Below are positions 1-6,685 of a stretch of DNA of 6,685 nucleotides, in pieces. Numbering within the stretch: position 1 is the first letter of the stretch; every line of letters starts with the position of its first letter. Made by a program: the position numbers and the translations under genes. The notes below the pieces were generated by a model, which did no database searches, had not been told where the DNA came from, and saw nothing but the letters and a program-made list of their open reading frames with translations. This DNA comes from an uncultured Roseiflexaceae bacterium (lineage in GTDB: Bacteria > Chloroflexota > Chloroflexia > Chloroflexales > Roseiflexaceae): assembly GCA_903932805.1 (NCBI GenBank), contig CAIZHO010000167.1, forward strand, positions 1-6,685. Direction: 5' to 3'.

Positions 1-569
1 CCGAGGCGTTTGCCCAACACGAGTGCGCAGACGAGTGCGGATACACCTGAAGTGATGTGTACGACCGTGCCGCCAGCGAAATCGAGTGCACCCATGGTCC
101 GGATCCACCCACCCACGCCCCAAACCCAGTGGGCGACCGGTGCGTAGACGAGTGTGGCCCATGCCAGAGCGAAGATTGCAAATGCCCCGAATCGTTTGCG
201 CTCAGCAAATGCGCCGGAAATAAGCGCGGGTGTGATGACAGCGAACATCATCTGAAAGACCATGAACGCAGCGTGTGGAATGGTTGCTGCATAATCGGCG
301 TTTGGTTCGATCCCGACGCCTTGCAATCCAACCCAGTCGAGGTTGCCGATGAACCCACCAACGGTCGGTCCAAACGACAACGAATAGCCCCAGAGTGCCC
401 ATTGCACGCTAATCAGGGCAAGGATGAAAAAGCTGTGCATCAGTGTCGACAGTACGTTTTTTTGGCGGACTAACCCACCGTAGAAGAACGCCAGACCGGG
501 GGTCATTAACATCACCAGTGCAGAGGCGACGAGAACCCATACGGTATCAGCCCCGTTGATTGCATCCAT
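1..569 (-). CDS. amt: Ammonium transporter (Amt/MEP/Rh family), N-terminal 189 residues, cut by the window edge
   Basis: Inner-membrane channel that passes ammonium/ammonia into the cell. The reading frame is open from ATG at 569 to the window edge. It holds roughly the first 45% of a normal Amt of 400-450 residues. Family landmarks are in order: TPGLAFFYGG (residues 23-32), a QMMFAVITPALISGAFAER segment (106-124), HWVWG (147-151) and ALDFAGGTVVHI (161-172). By alignment from memory with E. coli AmtB, F105 and F109 match the paired gate phenylalanines, W150 matches the recruitment-site Trp, D163 the structural Asp, and H171 the first of the twin pore histidines. The second His would lie outside the window. 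Several hydrophobic spans are visible. There is no cleavable signal peptide: the protein begins MDAINGADTVWVL and goes straight into the first helix, as in many non-proteobacterial Amts. The start is supported by GGAGG six bases upstream. It lies downstream of glnA, so its role in nitrogen assimilation is consistent with context. Whether glnK follows cannot be seen. Confidence 0.96.
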   Translation of the reverse strand, partial: MDAINGADTVWVLVASALVMLMTPGLAFFYGGLVRQKNVLSTLMHSFFILALISVQWALWGYSLSFGPTVGGFIGNLDWVGLQGVGIEPNADYAATIPHAAFMVFQMMFAVITPALISGAFAERKRFGAFAIFALAWATLVYAPVAHWVWGVGGWIRTMGALDFAGGTVVHITSGVSALVCALVLGKRL

Positions 570-575
570 GTGGTA

Positions 576-580
576 CCTCC
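576..580 (-). promoter_or_regulatory. Ribosome binding site of amt
   Basis: GGAGG on the minus strand, six bases before ATG at 569. It fixes the amt start and so supports an N-terminus without a signal peptide. No convincing -35/-10 pair was found in the remaining upstream gap up to 765. Confidence 0.8.
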
Positions 581-765
581 ATGTCAATAAATGTGAATGC
601 GTTCGCCTGGTGCCGTCTGTTTTGCGTCATTGCATACAGCGAAACCACAAAAACCGAGTATGTCTGTTGAGCGGTCTGCTGCAGTGCAGAACCGATACAT
701 CCATCATCGAGATATTGGTTGTGTCAGTCGTTGGGGTGCGGGTGTAGGAGTGTGCGTCTTTGAGT

Positions 766-791
766 GCTCCGGGGCCGTTCGGCCCCGGAGC
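766..791 (-). terminator. Strong GC hairpin after glnA (terminator-like, no U-tract)
   Basis: A perfect inverted repeat: arms GCTCCGGGGCC and GGCCCCGGAGC (11 bp) around a 4-base loop (GTTC on plus, GAAC on minus). It begins 11 bases after the glnA stop codon, where an intrinsic terminator or a 3'-end stabilising hairpin is expected. Reading on along the minus strand, the next bases are ACTCAAAGACGCAC, so there is no run of T and it is not a canonical rho-independent terminator. It may act as a partial terminator or as an RNA-stabilising stem that keeps glnA transcript above amt. The structure is certain from sequence; the function is inferred. Confidence 0.7.
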
Positions 792-802
792 GGTGGACAG
801 AT

Positions 803-2227
803 TTAGGCGTCGTAGTACATGAAGAATTCGTACGGGTGTGGGCGCAAGGCGATGTTGACTATGTCCTTCGAGCGCTTGATGTCGATGAACGATTCGAGCA
901 AGTCCTTGGTGAACACGCCGCCCTTGAGCAAGAACTCATGGTCTTCTTCGAGTGCGGTCAATGCCTCACCCAGACTGCCTGGGGTGCTCTTGATGTGTGA
1001 CTTTTCTTCGGCCGACAGTTCGTAGATGTCGACGTTGAGTGCCTCGGGTGGCTCGACTTTGTTTTGGATGCCGTCGAGACCGGCCATCATCATGGCTGCA
1101 AATGCCAAGTATGGGTTCGCAGTTGGGTCGGGGAAGCGGACTTCGACGCGGCGGGCCTTGGGTGAGTTGGAGTACGTCGGGATGCGGATGGCAGCCGAAC
1201 GATTGCGCACCGAGTAGACCAAGTTGATGGGTGCTTCGAAACCTGGGACCAAGCGGCGGTAGCTGTTGGTCGTCGGCGCACAGATGGCCAACAGAGCGGC
1301 TGCATGCTTGAGCACGCCACCGATATACCAGCGAGCGGTGTCAGACAACAAGGCATATTTGTCCTTGTCGAAGAACAGTGGCTGGCCGTTCTTCCACAAG
1401 CTTTGGTGGACGTGCATACCCGAACCATTGTCACCAAAGATTGGTTTTGGCATGAAAGTCGCCGACAAGCCGTGCTCTTTGGCGGTGGTGCGGACAACGT
1501 ACTTATATTTCTGCAGTTGGTCGGCCATCTTGAGCAAGGTGTCGAAGCGCATGTCGATTTCGCACTGACCTGCGGTGGCGACTTCGTGGTGATGCAGTTC
1601 GATGTCAATACCAATGTCGGCCATCTTGAGGATCATCTCGGAGCGGATGTCCTGCAAGGTATCGGTCGGTGGCGTTGGGAAGTACCCTTCCTTATAGCGC
1701 ACGCGATAGCCTTTGTTGCCGCCTTCTTCTTCTTTGCCGCTGTTCCAGATGCCTTCGGGGCTGTCGAGGAAGTAGTAGCCCGAATTCGGCGTCTGGTTGA
1801 AGCGCACATCGCTGAACAAGAAGAACTCTGCTTCGGGACCAAAATACGCCGTGTCGGCGATGCCGGTCGTCTTGAGGTAGGCTTCGGCCTTCTTGGCAAC
1901 GTTGCGTGGATCGCGCGAGTATGGTTTGCGCTCGAGGGGGTCAATAACGTCGCAGATCAGCACCAAGGTTGGGATTTTGAGGTATGGGTCAATGAAGGCC
2001 GAGCTTGGGTCAGGAATCATCAACATGTCGGATTCGTGGATTGCCTGGAACCCCTTGATGGAGGAACCATCAAACCCGAGACCCTCGATCATCATGTCTT
2101 CGGTGAGACGTGATGCGGGCAGCGAGTAATGCTGCCAACCGCCGAACAAGTCCGTGAAACGGGTGTCGACGATTTGGATGTTTTTGTCCTTGATGAGTTG
2201 AAGAACTCCCTTTGCGTCCAGTGCCAT
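803..2227 (-). CDS. glnA: Glutamine synthetase, type I (GSI-beta)
   Basis: Cytoplasmic enzyme that makes glutamine from glutamate, ammonia and ATP, normally as a dodecamer. The 474 residues compare with about 469 in E. coli GlnA, and the alignment appears full length. Visible landmarks: FDGSS (52-56), GPEAEFFLF (130-138) with metal-binding Glu, [10 protein letters not shown] (212-221), [13 protein letters not shown] (264-276), PGFEAP (328-333) whose E331 matches the active-site flap Glu, NRSAAIRIP (342-350), and [10 protein letters not shown] (359-368). The insert near 165-190 ([15 protein letters not shown]) and the tyrosine in IYELSAEE (Y402, at the place of E. coli Tyr397) mark it as GSI-beta, the class that is usually controlled by adenylylation. 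Start ATG at 2227 has GAGGAG seven bases upstream; the stop is TAA. Followed by a hairpin and then amt. The 236-bp gap upstream suggests its own promoter. No active-site residue appears to be missing. Confidence 0.98.
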   Translation of the reverse strand: MALDAKGVLQLIKDKNIQIVDTRFTDLFGGWQHYSLPASRLTEDMMIEGLGFDGSSIKGFQAIHESDMLMIPDPSSAFIDPYLKIPTLVLICDVIDPLERKPYSRDPRNVAKKAEAYLKTTGIADTAYFGPEAEFFLFSDVRFNQTPNSGYYFLDSPEGIWNSGKEEEGGNKGYRVRYKEGYFPTPPTDTLQDIRSEMILKMADIGIDIELHHHEVATAGQCEIDMRFDTLLKMADQLQKYKYVVRTTAKEHGLSATFMPKPIFGDNGSGMHVHQSLWKNGQPLFFDKDKYALLSDTARWYIGGVLKHAAALLAICAPTTNSYRRLVPGFEAPINLVYSVRNRSAAIRIPTYSNSPKARRVEVRFPDPTANPYLAFAAMMMAGLDGIQNKVEPPEALNVDIYELSAEEKSHIKSTPGSLGEALTALEEDHEFLLKGGVFTKDLLESFIDIKRSKDIVNIALRPHPYEFFMYYDA

Positions 2228-2234
2228 GTCTGTG

Positions 2235-2240
2235 CTCCTC
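2235..2240 (-). promoter_or_regulatory. Ribosome binding site of glnA
   Basis: GAGGAG on the minus strand, seven bases before ATG at 2227. It supports this start and the N-terminus MALDAKGVL. Confidence 0.8.
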
Positions 2241-2254
2241 GTGCATAGTGCAGT

Positions 2255-2287
2255 CGCGACGTTCGCGGTGCTGCCATCGCCTCAGCA
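2255..2287 (-). other. Two small hairpins in the predicted glnA leader
   Basis: Arms CGCGA/TCGCG around a 3-base loop (2255-2267) and arms TGCTG/CAGCA around a 9-base loop (2269-2287). They sit side by side, 15 bases or more upstream of the ribosome binding site. Five-pair stems are common by chance. They match no riboswitch fold I recognise and are not obviously able to mask the binding site. Listed as a low-confidence structural element only. Confidence 0.2.
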
Positions 2288-2323
2288 ACGACTCTTCATT
2301 GAGTAGTTTTGTGGAATGCTAGC

Positions 2324-2329
2324 AGTATA
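2324..2329 (-). promoter_or_regulatory. Candidate -10 box of the glnA promoter
   Basis: TATACT on the minus strand, five of six matches to the sigma-70-type TATAAT. It would start transcription near 2317, giving a leader of about 90 nt. At 16-18 bp spacing there is no acceptable -35 box (ACACGC lies at the 17-bp position). If real, the promoter may therefore need an activator. It is the best -10 match seen in the gap, but position and strength are inferred by eye. Confidence 0.4.
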
Positions 2330-2381
2330 GAAGAATCACTTTGCAGGCGTGTACAGAAAACGCACGAATATTTTCTTATCT

Positions 2382-2402
2382 TTTTGTGCAAAATGTACAA
2401 AT
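2382..2402. promoter_or_regulatory. Palindromic operator-like site upstream of glnA
   Basis: Plus-strand arms TTTTGTGCA and TGTACAAAT flank AAA. Seven of nine positions are symmetric, giving the pattern TTTGTnCA-N3-TGnACAAA. The site lies in an AT-rich stretch about 53 bp upstream of the candidate -10 box. A matching half-site, TGCACAA, lies at 2457-2463 next to the stop codon of the upstream gene. The symmetry and placement suggest a dimeric transcription factor. It does not fit the TnrA/GlnR pattern (TGTnA-N7-TnACA) or the NtcA pattern (GTA-N8-TAC), so the regulator is unknown. Confidence 0.4.
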
Positions 2403-2437
2403 GAATTACGGGGGTATGTCGTAAAGATTGTATCGCC

Positions 2438-2457
2438 AAAACAGTCTTCGACTTTTT
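2438..2457 (-). terminator. Weak A-rich/T-rich hairpin behind the glycosidase gene
   Basis: On the minus strand, seven bases after the TGA stop, AAAAAGTC pairs through loop GAA with GACTGTTTT, with one bulged G: four strong pairs plus four A-T pairs. The layout of A-run, stem and T-run resembles a bidirectional intrinsic terminator, but the stem is short and half of it is A-T pairs. It could separate the surface-protein unit from glnA. Low confidence. Confidence 0.3.
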
Positions 2458-2463
2458 GCACAA

Positions 2464-4029
2464 TCAGTCGGTCGTGGCACGGAGTGCATCGAAGTAGATG
2501 GTTCCGCGACTCCCGACACCATCGGGGGCGTCATCGAGGACGAGTGCCTCGAATGTCGCTGGTTGATGCAAGTACCCGTCTGAAGGGTCGATGCGGTCCC
2601 ATGGTGCGAATCGTTGTGGGATCGGCGCGCAGAGGTCACGCCAACCGGCTGGGCCGCTGAGCCCTAGTGTCAGTTGCATACGTTTGGTGTCGCTGCCGCG
2701 GAGCCAAATTTTGACGAGGGTACTCGTGTCGTCACCCCACACCGTGAGGCAGATCTGCGTGGTGCCCATGGGAAATGGGGCGTGGTGCCACCGTCTGAAC
2801 ACCAGATATTGGTTCCCATAGGCAGGGAAGGCATAGCGGATTGCGATAGAGTTGCCCCCGTTTACGGCCCGACGCTGACTTGCATAGAGCACGCCTGTGT
2901 GTTCGTCGCCACGTACCCAGATATCGTGCATGCCGTCGAAGGTGAGGACGGGGTGAAAGGTCTGAGTGTGTGGGCGTATGTGCGTAACAGATTGGAGCGT
3001 GCGAAACACTGCAGCAGCAGGTTTGGGTTGTGACATGTCGTCTGGCCCGGTCGCCCAGCGAAAGAGGCCATATGGGTTCGTTTTTTCGTCTTTCCAGCTA
3101 TACCAAAAGACATGTGATATGTCGGACTGCCAGAGTATCTGGATGGCGCGGGAGAGATATTCGGCTTGGAGCTGTTCGGTCATCACCCCTGGAGGGTCGC
3201 GATCACTGGTAGCGCTTGCCCAGCCGATTTCGGTAATCCAGATAGGCTTGTGACCATAGCGGTGGAGGAGTGGCGTCAGCGACAGTGCAGCCTCGGCAAG
3301 CCCTGAATAGCGGGGGTCTAACGGGTTGACATACGGGTGGATGGCGAGAATGTCGACATCGTTCCACAGACCGACTGCAGCTGCGTCATTGAGGAATTGT
3401 AGTGCGAACGGATTGATCCCTGCGGCAACGATTTTGACTTCTGGTGCAACGCGGGCAATTGCTCGGGCGGTGATGTGGACAAGTTTGGCGTAGGCGACTG
3501 GGTCGGGAGCAGGATACCAAAAGTGGGGATTATCGGGTTCGTTCCAGATTTGCCAATACGTAACGCGATGACGATACCGTGCAACGGTTTGGGCTGCCCA
3601 GGCCGCAAAGAGATCAGGATCTGGGGCTGCGAAAGAATTATTGTAGGGATCATCCTGCGGATTGCGTGTCGCCCAACCCGGTGGGTGCCCCAGGACTCCC
3701 AGTACGTTGATCCCCTGGGCTTCAAATGCGTCGACGGTGGCATCGGGAAACGACCAATCATATGCATCGGCGGTCCGTTGGATGCGATACCAATGAAAAT
3801 CCTCACGGACCCACGATGTCTGCAGTGCACGCGCAGATGTGACGTGTGCAGGGATGTCGCGTAGTTGTGCGGAACGACTGGCAAAATGGGTGTTGACGGC
3901 AAGAATATTGGGAGTTGTGTTGGGCGCAATCCTCAGAGGGATGTGAGCAGGGAGCGCTGCCCAACACAAGTCAAAAAGGAAGATGAGACTACAACTGAGC
4001 CGTGTGAAATGGTTACGGTGTTGTGACAT
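2464..4029 (-). CDS. Secreted clan GH-A glycoside hydrolase (GH39/PslG-like barrel) with C-terminal beta-sandwich domain
   Basis: Probable extracytoplasmic glycosidase; substrate unknown. Numbering is from ATG at 4029 (521 residues). Residues 1-28 look like a signal peptide: a basic start, then LSCSLIFLFDLCWAALPA. No lipobox is seen, and the Asp inside the hydrophobic stretch is slightly unusual. A TIM-barrel domain covers about 45-345: VRED (74-77), IWNEPDN with acid/base E164, HPY (231-233), ITEIGW with nucleophile E267, and WYSW (309-312). The two glutamates about 100 residues apart, after strands 4 and 7, are the clan GH-A signature. Residues about 360-521 form a second, strand-rich domain ending GTIYFDAL, typical of carbohydrate-binding jelly rolls. 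Barrel plus C-terminal sandwich recalls PslG, a GH39 enzyme of exopolysaccharide synthesis. Family GH39 versus GH5-like is not settled. The frame also has ATG at 4056 and 4074; 4074 has an AGGT-type binding site but would overlap the upstream gene by 62 bp. The start at 4029 gives a 17-bp overlap and a normal signal peptide, though no clear binding site. Confidence 0.82.
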   Translation of the reverse strand: MSQHRNHFTRLSCSLIFLFDLCWAALPAHIPLRIAPNTTPNILAVNTHFASRSAQLRDIPAHVTSARALQTSWVREDFHWYRIQRTADAYDWSFPDATVDAFEAQGINVLGVLGHPPGWATRNPQDDPYNNSFAAPDPDLFAAWAAQTVARYRHRVTYWQIWNEPDNPHFWYPAPDPVAYAKLVHITARAIARVAPEVKIVAAGINPFALQFLNDAAAVGLWNDVDILAIHPYVNPLDPRYSGLAEAALSLTPLLHRYGHKPIWITEIGWASATSDRDPPGVMTEQLQAEYLSRAIQILWQSDISHVFWYSWKDEKTNPYGLFRWATGPDDMSQPKPAAAVFRTLQSVTHIRPHTQTFHPVLTFDGMHDIWVRGDEHTGVLYASQRRAVNGGNSIAIRYAFPAYGNQYLVFRRWHHAPFPMGTTQICLTVWGDDTSTLVKIWLRGSDTKRMQLTLGLSGPAGWRDLCAPIPQRFAPWDRIDPSDGYLHQPATFEALVLDDAPDGVGSRGTIYFDALRATTD

Positions 4030-6685
4030 ACAGCGTCTTTGTCGGCGCGAGTGCATGGAGTGTTCCAGCGGCATCCGTTACCTGGAGCCCATCAAGTCGG
4101 GCACTCCCAGTACGTACTGCAGTGATGCGGTAGCGGAGTTTCCACACGCCGGTGGTTGCAGTGCGCATGCGGATGGAGTACCCGCCCGGGACCTCTTGGA
4201 CCGACCAATCGAGCGGCAGTTCACGAATGGCTGCCGTGGTGAGTGCGGGGATGGGTATGTAGAGTGATGCATATGGGCGGGGGAGCAGACAAACGATATC
4301 GGTGGTGATGTCGACGGATTGGCCAACTGCCAGCACGGGGATATGTGCGAGTTCCTGACCTTCGGGAGTGCTGTAGCGTTGTCTGAGTACCACATCCTGG
4401 GTCGGTGGTACGAGTCCGCGCGGATATTCGACACCAACAAGTACCGGTCGGTCACTCGAAATACGCGTTGACCCACGGACGCGTTGTGCATGCACAATCG
4501 CTCCGCTGCTGACAACGTGCCCGTCGCCATCGGTGACAGTCAGTCGTTGGGTATCGTCGAGTTCTGGGAGCAACACGGAACGAATCTGCCATGCACGGGC
4601 ATTTGCTATCGGGTCACCCCACCCTGCGACCCCCCGCTGGCTCAGCACATAGGAACGGATTGCGTCAGCAACACTTGCGGATGGGTTGGCAGGCAAAAGC
4701 GCAGCAGCGATGAGCATGTGTTGTGCGGCGGGTGAATGGATCCCGATTGTAGCAGGATCACTTGCCCACTGCACCCCACGCGATGCCGTCACCGACCGAG
4801 CAAGGAGCGTCGCGCGCATGACATTGAAATCAATTTCGGGGTATTGCGGCGCACAGAGGATGAGTGCTGCTAGCCCTTCGTTGCCGAGTGTGTCACGCAG
4901 TGCACTGAGCGCGCGCATCGTAGCGAGATTGCGTTCACCGACTACTGAAAGCGCATAGAGCGTATGGGCACGGACACTCAATGGCACGGTTGTGTTGTCT
5001 GCGTTGCGCTGGAGCAATGGAATCATGGGCTGCAGGAAGGCGTTGTCATATGACATTTGGGCGAGTGCGATAACCACATCGGCTGTGATCAGCGGGTCAG
5101 CATCTGCTGTAGCATCCACCCCCCACGTCAAATCAGGTCGGCGCGACTGTATTAATTCTCGTTTGAGTAGCGACGTATCGTGCCGGTCTTGACGTAACCA
5201 GATACGATGTGCGACATCGGCTGGGGTGTTGGCATTTGGCGGGTCATCGTCGAGTGCTGTCGCAAAATCCTCCATGCTCCGTAAGATATCGAACGGCGTG
5301 TCATATCGTCCTGCTTCGAGTGAGGTGCGACCGGTCAACAAAAACCCGTCTGGGCTGGTGCTTGTCAGGGGAGGAATGACGGTCGGTGTCCAGGTGGTCG
5401 GACGTGCGCCATGATGTGAAATGGTCAGTTGTGGATTTGATCGAAGAACCCGTAGATTCCAGCGGAAGTCAACCGTTCCGTCGGCGTTCGTGGTGCGTGT
5501 GTAGATAGGGAGTGGGTCGACAACCAGGAGGGCCGTTTGATCAAGCGAGAGCGTCACGTCTGTGTCGGGCAACAGGTCACGGATGATATAGCGTACAGCG
5601 ATGACATCACCAATGGCGACACTGGCTGGTGCATCGAGCTGTGTGTCGTTGGTCGACGGGAGCAATGTCTCATTTGTGATGATTCGTTGACACCAAGGAT
5701 GCGCAATTAACGATCGTATGGTAAACGCTGATGTAGGCAATGGAGCGGAGAATGGCACGGTGAGAACACCATCATCGGGTACTCGCATGTCGCTACGCCA
5801 CCCGATGAGGGTACCAGATGCATCCGATAGCGCCATCGAAATGGTGCTGTCAGGTGGGGCAGTAAGGTCGACAGAAAGGCCTAACATCACATCCCATTTT
5901 GCACGTACCGTCGCGGTAGTACAGGCGGTGTCAATAATTGGGGTAGCGTCGCTACGGTACGACTCGGTCGTCGTTGCGTAGGCAGACAGGATGGTCGTCG
6001 TGGCGGTTATCGGTTCTGTCGCATAGATGCCGGTTGGCGCACCATCGATCCAGGACGTTTGCAATCCATCATCGCGGAGCGTCACGTAGAGTAACGGCTG
6101 TACGTCACGTACGTTTGTCAGCCATCGTGCGGGTGCGTTGCGTTCGAATGCCTGCTGTTGTGCTTGTACCGTTTGTGTCACGGGGAGAACTCCAACGTAG
6201 GCAGTAGCTCGAGCAGTCGATGTGCCTGCACGCGCAGTGATACGCCATGTGCCCAAGGGCAGTTCGAGTTGCATCGTCGCGTAGCCGAGATCGTCGGTTT
6301 GCATCATCCGAATCTGATGGACGGTACCACGCGCCGAGTGAATACTGAGTTCGACGGATGCGTTTGGTTTGGTGTCGCCATCGTGGCCCAATCGGACACC
6401 AATCGAAAAAGGAACATTCGCCTCGTACCAATGTGCGAGCGGTTCGATCGAAAGGTGTCGTTCCGCACTCTGGGGAATAACGAATCGAAACTGATCGGTC
6501 ATAAGGGTGAGGGCATGCGTTGCCACGGTATCGGGAATTTCTGCACGTCCACTGGTATCGGTGCGCGTGCCGCGATACGAATCCGCATCGCGCCAATAGA
6601 CAAACACACCGGCTATAGGGCGCTGACCAGCATCGATGATACGAATATTGGATGATTGGTCGGTGTTGGCGCGTGTGAGCGTGGC
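4013..6685 (-). CDS. Alpha-2-macroglobulin-like multidomain surface protein, C-terminal 890 residues, 5' end outside the window
   Basis: The frame is open from the window edge to TAA at 4013; GTG at 6607 is internal and need not be the start. Numbering is within the 890 visible residues. Segments in order: a carboxypeptidase-regulatory-like beta-sandwich (about 10-60, QRPIAGVFVYW...TDTSGRAEIP); an MG-like domain (88-166, ending LGTWRITARAG); a less clear strand-rich region; another MG-like domain (348-436, with SVAIGDVIAVRY); a helical part (466-711) rich in Ala/Leu repeats that ends GVAGWGDPIANARAW, like the alpha-toroid of macroglobulins; and a C-terminal part (711-890) with AVGQSVDIT and a closing YRITAVRTG...LYVTTP segment resembling the MG10/receptor-binding end. 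No CxEQ thioester motif is present in the visible part; its only cysteines are 255, 332, 611 and 799. Bacterial macroglobulins are envelope or periplasmic protease traps, and thioester-less forms exist. The function here is inferred from architecture only. It overlaps the downstream glycosidase gene, implying one operon. Confidence 0.65.
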   Translation of the reverse strand, partial: ATLTRANTDQSSNIRIIDAGQRPIAGVFVYWRDADSYRGTRTDTSGRAEIPDTVATHALTLMTDQFRFVIPQSAERHLSIEPLAHWYEANVPFSIGVRLGHDGDTKPNASVELSIHSARGTVHQIRMMQTDDLGYATMQLELPLGTWRITARAGTSTARATAYVGVLPVTQTVQAQQQAFERNAPARWLTNVRDVQPLLYVTLRDDGLQTSWIDGAPTGIYATEPITATTTILSAYATTTESYRSDATPIIDTACTTATVRAKWDVMLGLSVDLTAPPDSTISMALSDASGTLIGWRSDMRVPDDGVLTVPFSAPLPTSAFTIRSLIAHPWCQRIITNETLLPSTNDTQLDAPASVAIGDVIAVRYIIRDLLPDTDVTLSLDQTALLVVDPLPIYTRTTNADGTVDFRWNLRVLRSNPQLTISHHGARPTTWTPTVIPPLTSTSPDGFLLTGRTSLEAGRYDTPFDILRSMEDFATALDDDPPNANTPADVAHRIWLRQDRHDTSLLKRELIQSRRPDLTWGVDATADADPLITADVVIALAQMSYDNAFLQPMIPLLQRNADNTTVPLSVRAHTLYALSVVGERNLATMRALSALRDTLGNEGLAALILCAPQYPEIDFNVMRATLLARSVTASRGVQWASDPATIGIHSPAAQHMLIAAALLPANPSASVADAIRSYVLSQRGVAGWGDPIANARAWQIRSVLLPELDDTQRLTVTDGDGHVVSSGAIVHAQRVRGSTRISSDRPVLVGVEYPRGLVPPTQDVVLRQRYSTPEGQELAHIPVLAVGQSVDITTDIVCLLPRPYASLYIPIPALTTAAIRELPLDWSVQEVPGGYSIRMRTATTGVWKLRYRITAVRTGSARLDGLQVTDAAGTLHALAPTKTLYVTTP

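Noticed and set aside
582..588. TTGACA-like element just before amt on the minus strand
   Set aside because: It lies directly at the ribosome binding site, so a start site from it would fall inside the coding sequence.
599..615. Sigma-54-type promoter (GG/GC elements) upstream of amt
   Set aside because: The GG and GC pair is 12 bases apart instead of 10 and the flanks do not match the consensus.
679..689. CTGCA-G-TGCAG palindrome upstream of amt as an operator
   Set aside because: Arms of only five bases with no extension, and no promoter elements beside it.
1304..2113. Long plus-strand open frame (269 codons) opposite glnA
   Set aside because: It is antisense to the highly conserved glnA, and the encoded sequence resembles no family I know. 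Long antisense frames are common in GC-rich conserved genes.
2282..2299. Five-codon leader ORF (MKSRC) in the glnA leader
   Set aside because: No ribosome binding site and too short to separate from chance.
2228..2317. Glutamine riboswitch or other leader riboswitch before glnA
   Set aside because: Only two 5-pair hairpins are visible and no conserved core of a known riboswitch class is recognisable.
4844..4855. CAPQ (residues 611-614) as a degenerate thioester site in the macroglobulin-like protein
   Set aside because: It has Cys and Gln at the right distance but lacks the Glu of CxEQ, and it lies mid-toroid, about 145 residues after the place where the thioester should be.

Overview
All four protein-coding genes lie on the minus strand, so the window reads right to left. 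In transcription order they are: the 3' part of a large secreted protein built like an alpha-2-macroglobulin (6685 to 4013), a secreted clan GH-A glycoside hydrolase (4029 to 2464), glutamine synthetase glnA (2227 to 803), and the 5' part of an ammonium transporter (569 to 1). I see no convincing gene on the plus strand, and no tRNA, rRNA, CRISPR array or insertion sequence.

The organism is a bacterium of moderately high GC (mid-50s percent by eye). A GSI-beta glutamine synthetase, an Amt channel without a signal peptide, and large secreted beta-sandwich and glycosidase proteins would fit a filamentous Chloroflexota lineage such as Chloroflexales. That assignment is an impression from protein style; no marker gene here proves it.

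Right-hand half (2464-6685): the macroglobulin-like gene and the hydrolase gene overlap by 17 bp if the hydrolase starts at 4029. They are therefore probably co-transcribed and translationally coupled. Both products look extracytoplasmic, which suggests a cell-surface or exopolysaccharide role. The unit ends at 2464, and a weak A-rich/T-rich hairpin (2438-2457) lies just behind it.

Middle (2228-2463): this 236-bp gap is the control region of glnA. It holds a 9+3+9 palindrome (2382-2402), a good -10 box (2324-2329) with no matching -35 box, a leader of about 90 nt with two small hairpins, and a strong ribosome binding site.

Left-hand half (1-2227): glnA and amt form a nitrogen-assimilation pair. 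Amt admits ammonium and GlnA fixes it into glutamine. They are separated by 233 bp containing a perfect 11-bp hairpin 11 nt past the glnA stop codon. The rest of that gap (570-765) carries the amt ribosome binding site, but I see no convincing promoter in it. The nitrogen pair and the surface-protein pair look like two adjacent units rather than one pathway.

Nothing here is a clearly new system. The most unusual points are the macroglobulin-like protein without a recognisable thioester motif, its coupling to a glycosidase, and the uncharacterised palindrome upstream of glnA.
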